From Cyathus striatus (taxonomy: Eukaryota; Basidiomycota; Agaricomycetes; Agaricales; Nidulariaceae), in assembly GCA_025738555.1 (NCBI GenBank), contig JAOVFP010000005.1:3038001-3102000 (forward strand): DNA of 64,000 bases, given 5' to 3'. Below are positions 49,151-59,888 of the stretch, piece after piece. Each line of letters starts with the position of its first letter. Position 1 is the stretch's first letter. Position numbers and translations under genes: made by a program. The notes below the pieces were generated by a model. It did not search any database and was not told the DNA's origin. It saw nothing but the letters and a program-made list of their open reading frames with translations.

Positions 49151-49534
49151 AACACAAGTACTCTTGCTGAACACCACCGCCTCATCATACTCTCCGAAAG
49201 CATCCTCCAAACCCAAAAGAAGATTCAAAGTGTTCCACTAAACCACAGCTTAGTCTTATCAATGCATTGCTACTTTCGGAGCGCCCAGCTAGAATCCTCA
49301 AAAACAGTCTTCGAACCACAGAAGCTAGTAGCGCTATTTTTAAATGTTGCACGAGCGGACTTGCCTATATTCAGTTGGCTTATGACTTGGCAGTGTTCTG
49401 GTCACTTTTTTATGCTCTTATGCCTTCTGTGGATGACAACCATTGACAAGTCTTTCAAATATGCTTGTTTCAGGCGAAATTTTGGCTCAGACGCTGGTAC
49501 ATCAAATCAGAACTTGGGATCTTTGTCTTTTTGA
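49151..49534 (+). pseudogene. Decayed frame upstream of copy 2 (repeated in the array)
   Basis: An open frame of about 127 codons (LAEHHRLIILSESILQTQKK...) is almost unchanged at 52,405-52,788 and recognisable but broken at 57,155-57,480. In a second frame, SGLAYIQLAYDLAVFWSLFY of the first unit becomes SGLTYIQLAYELAVFWSLYY in the third, with conservative changes only. That hints at a former membrane protein exon in this second frame. No family is recognised and no full gene can be built. Confidence 0.3.
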
Positions 49535-49888
49535 TATTCAATATCAATTCTGCTCTTCGGCATAATGAAGACCATAGCCCACATCCATTATGTTAATAGC
49601 CGGAAGTGCCGAAAGGACCTCTTCCTATCTGAAACGCCCAAGTTCCGAGTCCAGTGCGATCCTTATTCCTCATTCCAACAGCTAGTCCTTTCTACATGTC
49701 TGATTTTTATCGAATTCAGAAGGATCAGAACACAGTCTACCGCTCCAATGGCGCGCGGCCCCTAGTAAAGAGCTATACGATATCTGCATTCTTTTTTCCG
49801 GATAAATCATGTATCATGGCGCTCGCTAGTCTGACTAGCTCATTTAGGGAACATCATGAAGAAATCGTATCCGTGGACAGTGGAAAGT

Positions 49889-49905
49889 GAGGGATATAAG
49901 ACTGT
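49889..49905 (+). promoter_or_regulatory. TATA-type promoter of copy 2
   Basis: ATATAAG at 49,894-49,900 lies 92 nt before the ATG, preceded by CCGTGGACAGTGGAAAGTGA at 49,871-49,890. The same arrangement precedes copies 3 and 4 and, weaker, copy 5, so the block is conserved while neighbouring sequence drifts. Confidence 0.6.
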
Positions 49906-49986
49906 GTCGATTCTGGATGCTTCAGAAACCAGTTCTCTAGGCTCCCTTGTATACCTCTCCTCCTATCCAAGCTACTCTATTGCACC

Positions 49987-50844
49987 ATGGTTAACGTTCT
50001 TGCTACTTTCTTCGCCATTGCCATCACCGTCGTTGCGACTAAAGCCGAACGACATGTTATCCATTTCACCAACCGGTCAGTCATGGAATCGCGTACCGAA
50101 TAATAATACTCATACTTCATAATGGTTCTTACAGCTGCGGACGCGGTACCGTAAGCACTCTACTCACCAGGTTATGCACGGTTTCTTTAACTCTTCCGGT
50201 AGCCTACCCTCGTTCGGGCGGGGAAAATCCTCTCCACTGGCGCCGACTATGTTTCCAATGGCCCCTTCGTTTCTGGTATTGCGTACGGATACGATGACTA
50301 CAATGCAATCATTCAGTCCATAATATTTTGTTTCTTTTAGTTACCTCCAAACCGGCAATTGTTTACTTAACGGAGAGCATTGTGGAACCGTTGAAATGAC
50401 GTTACAAAACCCTGTCCACGGGCCTGGTAGTGGATCCAGCACTGATATCTCTCTCATTCCACCGTATGTTTATCTATTTCGATTCAGAAAATGATGGCAA
50501 TAATTGATTATAGCCTTGCTTTCAACGTTCCTATCGGATTTGGGTAAGCTATGTTTTACATTTTGCTTACTGTAATAATTAATTTATACTACACAGATAC
50601 TACGGCGGATGCGATGGTGCTGGAGCATTGTGTATGTTAAATTTGATACTTTCGTCATCGACCACACTCATATATATCTCTATAGGCAATAATGCTAACT
50701 GCGACACTGCTTTCCATAAACCCGAGGATACTCACGTTCAAGTTGCATGTCAGCTGAACGATGTAATTTTTGCAATAATTGTTCAGCTTGACCAAGATGT
50801 ACTAACTTTATTGACAGGTCAACCTTGCTATCACTTTCTGTTAA
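49987..50844 (+). CDS. Small secreted cysteine-rich protein, copy 2
   Basis: Exons: 49987-50075, 50135-50150, 50203-50282, 50341-50463, 50514-50543, 50597-50631, 50686-50762, 50818-50844; about 158 aa. Signal peptide of about 21 residues ends near TKA. Eight cysteines are at the same positions as in copy 1. Differences from copy 1 include PTLVRAGKILSTG for PTLVQNGKVLSTG and GAGALC for GAGADC. Exon 7 encodes NNANCDTAFHKPEDTHVQVA. The gene is intact, with all splice sites canonical. It belongs to the youngest duplicate pair with copy 3. A secreted role is inferred from the signal peptide and disulfide pattern; whether it acts on the wall, on other microbes or otherwise is unknown. Confidence 0.83.
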
Positions 50845-51822
50845 ATATCCTAGATATATTACTCCCAAGCTGGTTGTTTGATATCAAGCGGAATCGTTAC
50901 GAAATAAATTAATTGACTACGTTGGAAAAACGGGGGGGCTGTTATAAATGAAATAAGAATGTATATGCTGTGCAGTTAGCTGAAATGAAAAACCAGGCCA
51001 TCGGTCTACTTATGAGAATGTTTTAGTCCTTTGAGTCTTCATAATCGAGACAATCAAAGCAATCGGTCGTGGTCTATGAACGGCGAGTGCGATTTCCAAT
51101 CTCAAGACTTAGCCTCGAGGGCTGCTCGACGGACATAGGTCCTCCTCCAATATCTAATCTCTTTAAGTCCTAGACTTCGAGCTTTTGTTTCTTTATAGTT
51201 CTCTCGCACGGACCCCTTGACGTCAAATTAAAGGGACCAAAGCTCAAGCTGGCAAAGGCGAAAATGCAAAAAGTAAAACTGGCGTAAAGATAGATAAGAA
51301 TAAAAACAATAGATATGGCTTTAGAGATAGCTAGAGGCAGGCCACACCGTTATCGCGGATTACATCGCTATGGCACGAAAGCGCAGGCGATTATTATTGT
51401 TCAAGACTGTCGCAGTTGCCGGCTGTGCAATAATTGGGCTCAAGAATACAAAATGGCGAGTGTAATGTTGGGATCAGGATTTTGGAACTTGTAAATTAGA
51501 GGGCCATTTTAGCATGGATTCCGGGGATGTTAAGTCTGAATCATACTAATTGAATCCTGGCCCGCGACCAGCAAAGTTAGGTTCGTACAAGGTTCGTCAC
51601 ATTTCAGTAACTATCACTATTAGTTGGTGTAAGGAATTAGGTTTACTTTTAGCGTAGTAATTACCGATGTATCGTCGGGTACAGCCCATGTACACGTTGA
51701 ACGTTGAACGTTGAAGCTGAAGCATTGAAGTCTTGAAGACCTAGAGTTGGTTGATTTGGAGCTTAGTGACCAATTGATTGGTACCTGGGGATTTGCGTGC
51801 TGTAGCCTTCGGAAGACAATCA

Positions 51823-52369
51823 CCTTGCTTGCAAGGTACTCTCTCGAGTGAAAATTGCAAGGCAGCTGTGCATAGCAAACACCAAAACCCAACTACCTAA
51901 AGGTAGTGGGAATACTAGTTATATTCAACTAGGTATGTTAAGTAGTGAGTAGATAGTATATCTATACATATGTACCCTTTTTAGCAGCAGTACAAGACTT
52001 AGCGCATGGCCTTAAGTCAAGTACTGATTCTTACAGACACACTGTTATGAATATTGGTAAAAGGAGACTGATTCAAGGCTGTCTACACACGAGTTTTATA
52101 GATCTACTGACTACTTACTCTAGAATGTTCAATAAAGCTCGCTATGAAGGTAGACAACTTGCGAATATTCTACTTGCTTCTACTTATTTCCTTTCCATGT
52201 CGAGTCTGATAGAACAAAGAAATAACGTGTTATTCGAGCAGCACAGCTGCGAGAGAAGTAAAAAACAAGAAATAAGAAGTAAGACAAGAAATGAAGTAAA
52301 CTGAAGGGCGAGAAAGCATACAGGACATTCTATAGTAGTTGAATACTGCTATATCCATAACACATCCGG
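51823..52369. other. Spacer between duplicated units 2 and 3
   Basis: Unlike its neighbours this 550-bp stretch is not repeated in the array. No gene recognised. Confidence 0.5.
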
Positions 52370-53140
52370 ACGCTCGACACTTTGTCCACACTGCTTACAC
52401 TTAAAATGCAAGTACTCTTGCTGAACACCACCGCCTCATCATACTCTCCGAAAGCATCCTCCAAACCCAAAAGAAGATTCAAAGTGTTCCACTAAACCAC
52501 AGCTTAGTCTCATCAATGCATTGCTACTTTCGGAGCGCCCAGCTAGAATCCTCAAAAACAGTCTTCAAACCACAGAAGCTAGTAGCGCTATTTTTAAATG
52601 TTGCACGAGCGGACTTGCCTATATTCAGTTGGCTTATGACTTGGCAGTGTTCTGGTCACTTTTTTATGCTCTTATGCCTTCTGTGGATGACAACCATTGA
52701 CAAGTCTTTCAAATATGCTTGTTTCAGGCGAAATTTTGGCTCAGACGCTGGTACATCAAATCAGAACTTGGGATCTTTGTCTTTTTGATATTCAATATCA
52801 ATTCTGCTCTTCGGCATAATGAAGACCATAGCCCACATCCATTATTTTAATAGCCGGAAGTGCTGAAAGAGCCTCTTCCCATCTGGAACGCCCAAGTTCC
52901 GAGTTCAGTGCGATCCTTATTCCTCATTCCAACAGCTAGCCCTTTCTACATGTCTGATTTTTATCTCGAATTCAGAAGGATCAGAACACAGTCTACCGCT
53001 CCAACGGCGCGTGGCCCTAGTAAAGAGCTATACGATATCCGCATTCTTTTTTCCGGATAAATCATATATCATGGCGCTCGTTAGTCTGACTGGCTTGTTT
53101 TGGGGACATCATGAAAAAACCATATCCGTGGACAGTGGAA

Positions 53141-53158
53141 AGTGAAAATATAAGACTG
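53141..53158 (+). promoter_or_regulatory. TATA-type promoter of copy 3
   Basis: AATATAAG at 53,147-53,154 lies just under 90 nt before the ATG and follows the conserved CCGTGGACAGTGGAAAGTGA block. Confidence 0.6.
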
Positions 53159-53236
53159 TCGATTCTGGATGCCGCAGACCAGTTCTCTGAGTTCCCTTGT
53201 ATACCTCTCCTCCTATCTAAGCTACTCTGTTGCACC

Positions 53237-54112
53237 ATGGTTAACGTTATTCCTACTTTCTTCGCCATCGCTATCGCCATCGCTATCGCCATCGCCGTCG
53301 TTGCGACTAAAGCCGAACGACATGTTATCCATTTCACCAACCGGTCAGTCATGGAATCGCGTACCGAATAATAATACTCATACTTCATAATGGTTCTTAC
53401 AGCTGCGGACGCGGTACCGTAAGCACTCTACTCACCAGGTTATGCACGGTTTCTTTAACTCTTCCGGTAGCCTACCCTTGTCCGGGCGGGGAAAATCCTC
53501 TCCACTGGCGCAGACTATGTTTCCAATGGCCCCTTCGTTTCTGGTATTGCGTATGGATACGATGACTACAATGCAGTTGTTCAGTCTCTAATATTTCATC
53601 TCTTTCAGTTACCTCCAAACCGGCAATTGTTTACTTAACGGAGAGCATTGTGGAACCGTTGAAATGACGTTGAAAAACCCTGTCGACGGGCCTGGTAGTG
53701 GCTCCGGCACTGATATCTCTCTTATTCCACCGTATGTTTATCTAATTAAACCCAGAAAATGGCTCTAATATTTGCTTATAGCCTTGCCTTCAACGTTCCC
53801 ATCGGATTTGAGTAAGCTATGTTTTACATTTTGCTTACTGCAACAACTAATTTATACTACACAGATACTATGGCGGATGCGATGGTGCTGGAGCATTGTG
53901 TATGTTAAATTCGACACTTTCGTCATCAACCACACTCATATATGTGTCTATAGGCAATAATGCTTACTGCAACACTGCTTTCCATCAACCCGACGACACT
54001 GGCGTTCTAGCTGTTTGTCAGCAGAACGATGTAATTTTTGCAATAATTGTTCAGCTTGACCAAGATGTACTAACTTTATTGACAGGTCAACCTTGCTATC
54101 ACTTTCTGTTAA
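53237..54112 (+). CDS. Small secreted cysteine-rich protein, copy 3, with expanded signal peptide
   Basis: Exons: 53237-53343, 53403-53418, 53471-53550, 53609-53731, 53782-53811, 53865-53899, 53954-54030, 54086-54112; about 164 aa. Exon 1 is 18 nt longer than in every paralog because a hexanucleotide (ATCGCC/ATCGCT) is repeated, lengthening the hydrophobic core to FAIAIAIAIAIAVVA. Exon 5 ends TTTGA, so the usual Gly-Tyr-Tyr junction becomes Glu-Tyr-Tyr. Exon 7 encodes NNAYCNTAFHQPDDTGVLAV, with nine replacements relative to copy 2. All eight cysteines and splice sites are kept, so the gene appears functional. Confidence 0.83.
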
Positions 54113-55027
54113 ATTATTATATCTTAGATATATTACTCCCAAGCTGGTTGTTTGATATCAAGCGGAATTGCTACGAAATTAATTAATTGACTACGTTGAG
54201 AAAACGGGGAAGCTGTTATAAATGAAATAAGAATGTATATGCTGGGCAGTTAGCTGAAATGGAAAACCAGGCCATCGGTCTACTTATGAGTATGTTTTAG
54301 TCCTTTGAGTCTTCATAATTGAGACGTCTCGAGACTTAGCATCGAGGGCTGCTCGACGGGCGTAGGTCCTCCTCCAATAGCTAATCTCTTTAAGTCCTAG
54401 ACTTCGAGCTTTTGTTTCCTTATAGCTCTCTCGCATGGACCCCTTGACGTTAAATCAAAGGGACCAAAGCTCAAGCTGGCAAAGGCGAAAATACAAAAAG
54501 TAGAACTGGCGTAAAGATAGATAAGAATAAAAACAATAGATATGGCTTTAGAGATAGCTACAGAGGCAGGCCACACCGTTATCGCGGATTAAATCGCTAT
54601 GGCACGAAAGCACAGGCGATTATTGTTCAAGACTGTCGCAGTTGCCGACTATGCATTTATTGGGCTCAAGAATACCAAATGGCGAGTGTAATGTTGAAGC
54701 TTGTAAATTAAAGGGCCATTTTAGCATGGATTCCGGGGATGTTAAGTCTGAATCATACTAGTTGAATCCTGGCCCGCGACCAGCGAGGTTAGGTTCATAC
54801 AAGGTTCGTCACATTTCAGTAACTATCAATATTAATTAGTGTAAGGAATTAGGTTTACTTTTAGCATGGTAATTACCGATGCGCCGTCGAGTACAGCCTA
54901 TGTACACGTTGAACGCTGAAGCTGAAGCATTGAAGTCTTGAAGACCTAGAGTTGGTTGACTTGGAGCCTAGTGATCGATTGATTGATACCCAGGGACTTG
55001 CGTGCTGTAGCCTTCGGAAGACAATTG

Positions 55028-55597
55028 AACAGCCGTCTGAATTATGTCGGTGCAGACGTGCAATGATCAGCCCGGCTGTATACACTGAACACATTGCACG
55101 GTCGGGTCGAGTGACCTTGGCAAAGGCATGCTTCCGGTATAAATAGATTGGTACTATTCACCCAATGCTTTCTGCAGTTTCGTCTTGATTTACCAGTTAC
55201 AGCAGTCGCTAGCTTCACTATGAAGTCGGAAAGATATCCTTGACACCTTACTGGCCCTTCTCGAGCTAATAGCCTAATACCAATCCTTTGACAGTCTTTG
55301 GCTTCCTTTTTGCCGCTTTCACCGATCCTACCTTTGCTGGTGTTTTCGCATCTCCCATCCAAGTCGAAACTTGGAGCGGCACAAGGCTCACTCAAGCACT
55401 GTAGAGCATGCAGTTTGCCTGCGATGCGAATCTCGTGTTTTTCATTACCGTACCTCATTTCATTCTTTCTGTCGCTTACTCATACATACTGCATTCGTTA
55501 GCTACTTAAACTGTCATACGTACGCTCATTGAATCCAGGTTTTCGTTACCCCCCGTTTCAACTCGTATCGTGCCTCACTAGAACTGGAGGATGGATG
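55028..55597. other. Spacer after unit 3
   Basis: Not repeated elsewhere in the window as far as I can see; no gene recognised. It may hold the promoter of the remnant gene that follows. Confidence 0.4.
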
Positions 55598-55598
55598 G

Positions 55599-56157
55599 AT
55601 GTCCATCGACTCGCATATTCTTTGTCGAGAAGATACCCCCAAGCTAGTATCTTCCTCCACAGCACAAGCTGAGACTCGTTTGAAACCTTACAGTGTTACG
55701 GCTTCTTCTAGCGGGGGGGAGCACTACCAGGTGATGTCTTGTTCAATTTTGACTTCTAAAATTACTGACTGCAGTTTAAACATACAGGAGTGTGTCAACT
55801 TGCACATCCTACGAACAAATCAATTCCGGCACTGTCGATACTGTCATCACTTTGAAAAATGCTTCCGGCATTAGCTCTCTCGTCATTACTAGTGGTACTG
55901 AAGTCGGCCATGCTAGCGCACTTACTCGCACTGTAACAGATATAAAGTCGATATTCGTCATTCCATTACTCTTGATACCTACATCACGAGCAGCTTCACG
56001 AAACTTGCGAACCGCGGGGATGAATATCTCCAGTGGAAAGCTGCTAGTGGAAATATCTATTGTGTGCGAGTCTCGAGGCTTTCGTGCGGATTTACTTCAT
56101 TAACATTATATTATTACTGTGTAGGACGAGGGAAGCCACTGGTACATCATTTACTGA
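55599..56157 (+). pseudogene. Unrecognised small gene with a frameshift, between secreted-protein copies
   Basis: From an acceptor at 55,787 a protein-like frame reads VSTCTSYEQINSGTVDTVIT and continues to ALTRTVTD at about 55,940. After a 2-nt frame change it goes on as DIRHSITLDTYITSSFTKLA, DEYLQWKAASGNIYC, then across a 61-bp intron (56,064-56,124) to DEGSHWYIIY and TGA at 56,155-56,157. Upstream, 55,640-55,730 reads AETRLKPYSVTASSSGGEHY, but its phase does not fit the next exon. Composition (Ser/Thr-rich, few charges) suggests a small secreted protein. No family is recognised; it could be a real gene with a sequence error. Confidence 0.4.
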
Positions 56158-56314
56158 GGAATATAACAGGTTTTCTTGATCGGAAAGTAAAGTCGTCTCG
56201 CAGATCTATTTGTCTATTTGTAAAATGTACTCTTCATTTTTAAGTTGTAATTAAATTGTGAACACACCCATCTGTGAGCCCACTGCTATTTCCTCCGTTA
56301 TGAATAAAAATCCA
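56158..56314. other. Short spacer
   Basis: AT-rich; nothing recognised. Confidence 0.4.
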
Positions 56315-57861
56315 TATGTATGTAAACGATCAGTTCATACATCAGAGATATACATTATAATTTCCAATAGGAGAAAAAATAACCCCCATAATTCTCGATG
56401 TGTATATGATTCATGTAGAACTTCCATCTTACTAATTCACATCAGGTTAGACACACCGCGGGCACTTTCTTCTATTTCCTTTGATGATATCGAGAAGATT
56501 TGATGAAATCAAAATATTTTCATCATATCTTCTCAATATTATACATTTTCTTCGTATTTTCTTCATATCTTCGTGCTTATAGAAGCAATTTCCCGCGATG
56601 ACAAAACATTCTATTATCCGACTATTCTTCGAAGATAATAAATACCATATAAATACTAAGTAAGTTGCATCGTGAACGGAGCATACGCTAAGCCGACGTC
56701 CATGGAACATATTCATCAATTTCTTGAACATCATGACTTAGACGCGACCTACTTAGTAGATGCATAACAGTCTTCTCTAAACTACTTCCGGAAGAATGAT
56801 TAACGGACACATAAATAAATGAGGAGTGTGTCTCCTGACGTTGCGTTGCGTACAATATTGAATATTTTAAGAATAGCGCCAACACGGTTAGACCCAATCA
56901 AGTTCCTGCAAATGTTCTTAATAGCTCTCCGTCGGTCGGCCCGGAATTTTCGACGGCCCTTACGTATGTATCTTATGTAATTAGTTTCAGGCTATCGGCC
57001 TTAGCAACAAATGATAACAAACCGAACACCAAATCCAATTGAAAGTCAACTAGTCACGGTTTGGTCACGGCTGTTTGACACAGAGCATTATGATGATGTC
57101 CCGTCTGGCGTCGACACTTACTATTAGTCCACCCACACTGCTTGTGCTTACAACACAAGTACTCTTACTGAACGCCACCGCTTCATCGTACTCTCCGACA
57201 GCATCCTCCAAACCCGAAAGAAGATTCAAAGTGTTCCACTAAACCACAACTTAGTCTCATCAATACATTGTTACTTTCGGAGCGCCTTGCTAGTCACTAG
57301 AACTCTCAAAAACGGTCTTCAAACCGCAGAAGTAACGCTATTTTAAAATTTTTCTCGAGCGGACTTACCTATATTCAGCTGGCTTATGAACTGGCGGTGT
57401 TCTGGTCACTTTATTATGCTTTTTGTGGATGACAAGTCTTTCAAATATGCTTGTTTCTGGCGAAATTTGGTTCAGGCGCTGGTATCAAATCAGAAAGGAT
57501 CTTTGTCTTTTTGACACTCAGTATTCAATTTATGCTCTTCGGCTTAATTAAAACTATAGACAATATTCAACGGTATGGCTGCCTGAACTGCCGAAACCTC
57601 TTCCCGTCTCGAAAGCCCAAGTTTCGAGTCCACTATGATCCTGATTCCCATCCCAACGGCTAGTCCTTTCTACATGTCTGATTCCTACCTCGAATTCAGA
57701 AGGTTCCGAGCAAAGTCTGCCGTTCCAACGTCGTGCGGCCCTTAGTAAAGAACTCTACGACATTTGTGTTCTTTTTCCCGATTAAGTCGTACATCCTGGC
57801 GCTCGTCAGCCCGGCTGGCTCATTTTTGGAACATCAGGAAAGATCTTACCCGTGAACAGTG

Positions 57862-57880
57862 GAAAGTGAAAAATATAAGA
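57862..57880 (+). promoter_or_regulatory. TATA-type promoter of copy 4
   Basis: ATATAAG at 57,873-57,879 follows CCGTGAACAGTGGAAAGTGA and lies about 94 nt before the ATG. Confidence 0.6.
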
Positions 57881-57967
57881 AGACTCTGTATCGACTCTGG
57901 ATGCTGCAGAAACCAGTTCTCAGAGTCCTTTTGTATACCTCTCCTATCCAAGCTACTCTATTGCACC

Positions 57968-58844
57968 ATGGTTAACGTTCTTGCTACTTTCTTCGCCGTT
58001 GCTATTGCCATCGTTGCAGCTAATGCTGAACAACATACTATCCATTTCACCAATCGGTCAGTCGTGGGGTCGCGTATGGAATGATGATAATCCGGCTAAC
58101 ATGCTTTATACTGGTTTTTATTATAGCTGTGGACACGGTACTGTAAGTACTCTACTCATCAGATTATGTACAGTTTCTTTAACTCTTCCGGCAGCCTACC
58201 CTTGTTCGGGCGGGACAAATCCTCTCTACTGGCGGAGACTACGTCTCCAATGGCCCCTTCGTTGCTGGCATTGCGTAGGAGATGATCACAATGCAATAAT
58301 TTGGCCCCTAATATTTCATTTCTTCTAGTTATCTCCAAACTGGCAACTGTTTACTGAATGGAGAGCATTGTGGAACCATTGAGATGACGTTGCAAAACCC
58401 TGTCAATGGACCTGGTAGTGGATCCAGCGCTGATATCTCTCTCATTCCGCCGTATGTTTATCTATTTTGAGTCAGAAAATGATGCTAATAATTGATTATA
58501 GCCTTGCCTATGACAACATTCCTCTAGGATTTGGGTAAGCTATGTTTTACATTTTACTTACTATGTACATTGTATTAATTAATTTTTATCACACAGGTAC
58601 TACGGCGGATGCGATGGTGCTGGAGCATTGTGTACGTTGAATTCGATACTTTAATCATAAACCACACTCATATATATCTCTATAGGCAGTAGTGCTGACT
58701 GCAAGACTGCCTTCCACGTCCCCACTGATACTTTCGTTCAAGTTGCTTGTCAGCAGAACAATGTAATTTTCGCAATAATTCTTCATATTGACCAAGTCGT
58801 GCTAACTTTATTGACAGGTCAACCTTGCTATCACTTTCTGTTAA
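57968..58844 (+). CDS. Small secreted cysteine-rich protein, copy 4
   Basis: Exons: 57968-58056, 58127-58142, 58195-58274, 58329-58451, 58502-58534, 58597-58631, 58686-58762, 58818-58844; about 159 aa. Exon 2 encodes CGHGT instead of CGRGT. Exon 5 has one extra codon (AYDNIPLGFG). Exon 7 encodes SSADCKTAFHVPTDTFVQVA. Signal peptide, eight cysteines and all splice sites are intact. It is the third of four clustered copies by position and older than the copy 2/3 pair, judging from intron divergence. Confidence 0.83.
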
Positions 58845-59775
58845 ATTATTATGTCCTAGATATATTATCCCCAAGTTTGTTGTTTGATATCGGGCGGAGT
58901 TTCTTTGAAATACATTGATTGACTACGTTAAAAAATGGTGAAAAGGCTGTTTAAAATGAAACATGACTCATATGTAGATGCTTATAGCACGTTAAACTCA
59001 AGTAGAACATCAGGCCATATGCTTTAGTGCCTTTGAGTTCATTGAAATTGACCTTAACGACAAACACTGACAAATGCTAAGCGCTTAAGCAATGTAACTG
59101 AAAACCTCTGCCTCATCTTAGTCTCCGAAAGCATTCAACTCTGAACCTGAAAGGTGATTTGAACTTCGAAATTGCTCCACTGCATCACAGCTTAGCCTCA
59201 TCTGCACATTGCCATGACAGTACTTTCGGCGGGAGTAGCGTTATTTATAAACGTTTCGGAGCATTGTACATTACTTGGCTATCATCAGTTAACTTATGAT
59301 TGGTGATGGTCTGGTCACCAAATGTGCTTATTTCTGGCGAAATTTTCACTCAGGCACTGATACATCAAATCAGAAGGGGTCTTTTTCTTGCTTTTGTCTT
59401 AATAATAATAGTAGTATTCAATTTCTGCACTTCAGATACTCTCAAAGATTACGGACAGAATTTAATAGCCTACACTGCCGAAACATCTCCGTCTCGAACG
59501 CCCAAGTTTCGAAGCGGTTACAATACGATCCTGATCGCTCATTGCAAAGGCTAGTCCTCTTCACTTGTCTTGATTTTTATCTCAAATAGTAAACCAAAAT
59601 AGGCATCAGAATCAGAAAGTTCCAAGAAATTATGCCGTTTCCACGGGCGTAGCACCTAGTACAAACCTCATCAACATTTGTATTCTTTTTAAGTCATACA
59701 TCCTGGCGCTCGTTAGTTTGACTGGCATATTTTTAAAACATAAGAACATCCATAACCGTGGAAAGCGGAAAGTTA

Positions 59776-59790
59776 AAAATATAAAAAGGC
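59776..59790 (+). promoter_or_regulatory. TATA-type promoter of copy 5
   Basis: AATATAAAAAG at 59,778-59,788 lies about 105 nt before the ATG, preceded by a weaker version of the shared block (CCGTGGAAAGCGGAAAGTTA). Confidence 0.5.
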
Positions 59791-59888
59791 TCAGTTTTGA
59801 CTTTGGATGCTGCAGAAACCAGTTCTCTGAGTTCCCTTGCTTGCATACCTTTCCTTGGCCTCTCCTATCCAAGCTCTTCTTTTGTACC

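Larger units (their letters stand above)
48450..51822 (+). repeat. Duplicated unit carrying secreted-protein copy 2
   Basis: The part 49,113-51,822 is nearly identical to 52,370-55,027, and 48,450-50,990 matches 56,315-58,980 at lower identity. The unit includes an upstream decayed frame, the promoter block, the gene and about 1 kb of downstream sequence. Borders with the next unit are sharp (…GCCTTCGGAAGACAAT at both right ends), consistent with a recent segmental duplication. Confidence 0.85.
52370..55027 (+). repeat. Duplicated unit carrying secreted-protein copy 3
   Basis: Near-identical to 49,113-51,822 apart from scattered substitutions and small indels, for example one copy less of a 9-bp repeat at 54,904 than at 51,694. 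It includes the same upstream decayed frame at 52,405-52,788. Confidence 0.85.
56315..58980 (+). repeat. Duplicated unit carrying secreted-protein copy 4
   Basis: Aligns with 48,450-50,990, including ATGTAAACGATCAGTTCATA at the left (56,319), but is clearly more diverged than units 2 and 3 are from each other. The upstream decayed frame is broken here. Confidence 0.8.
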
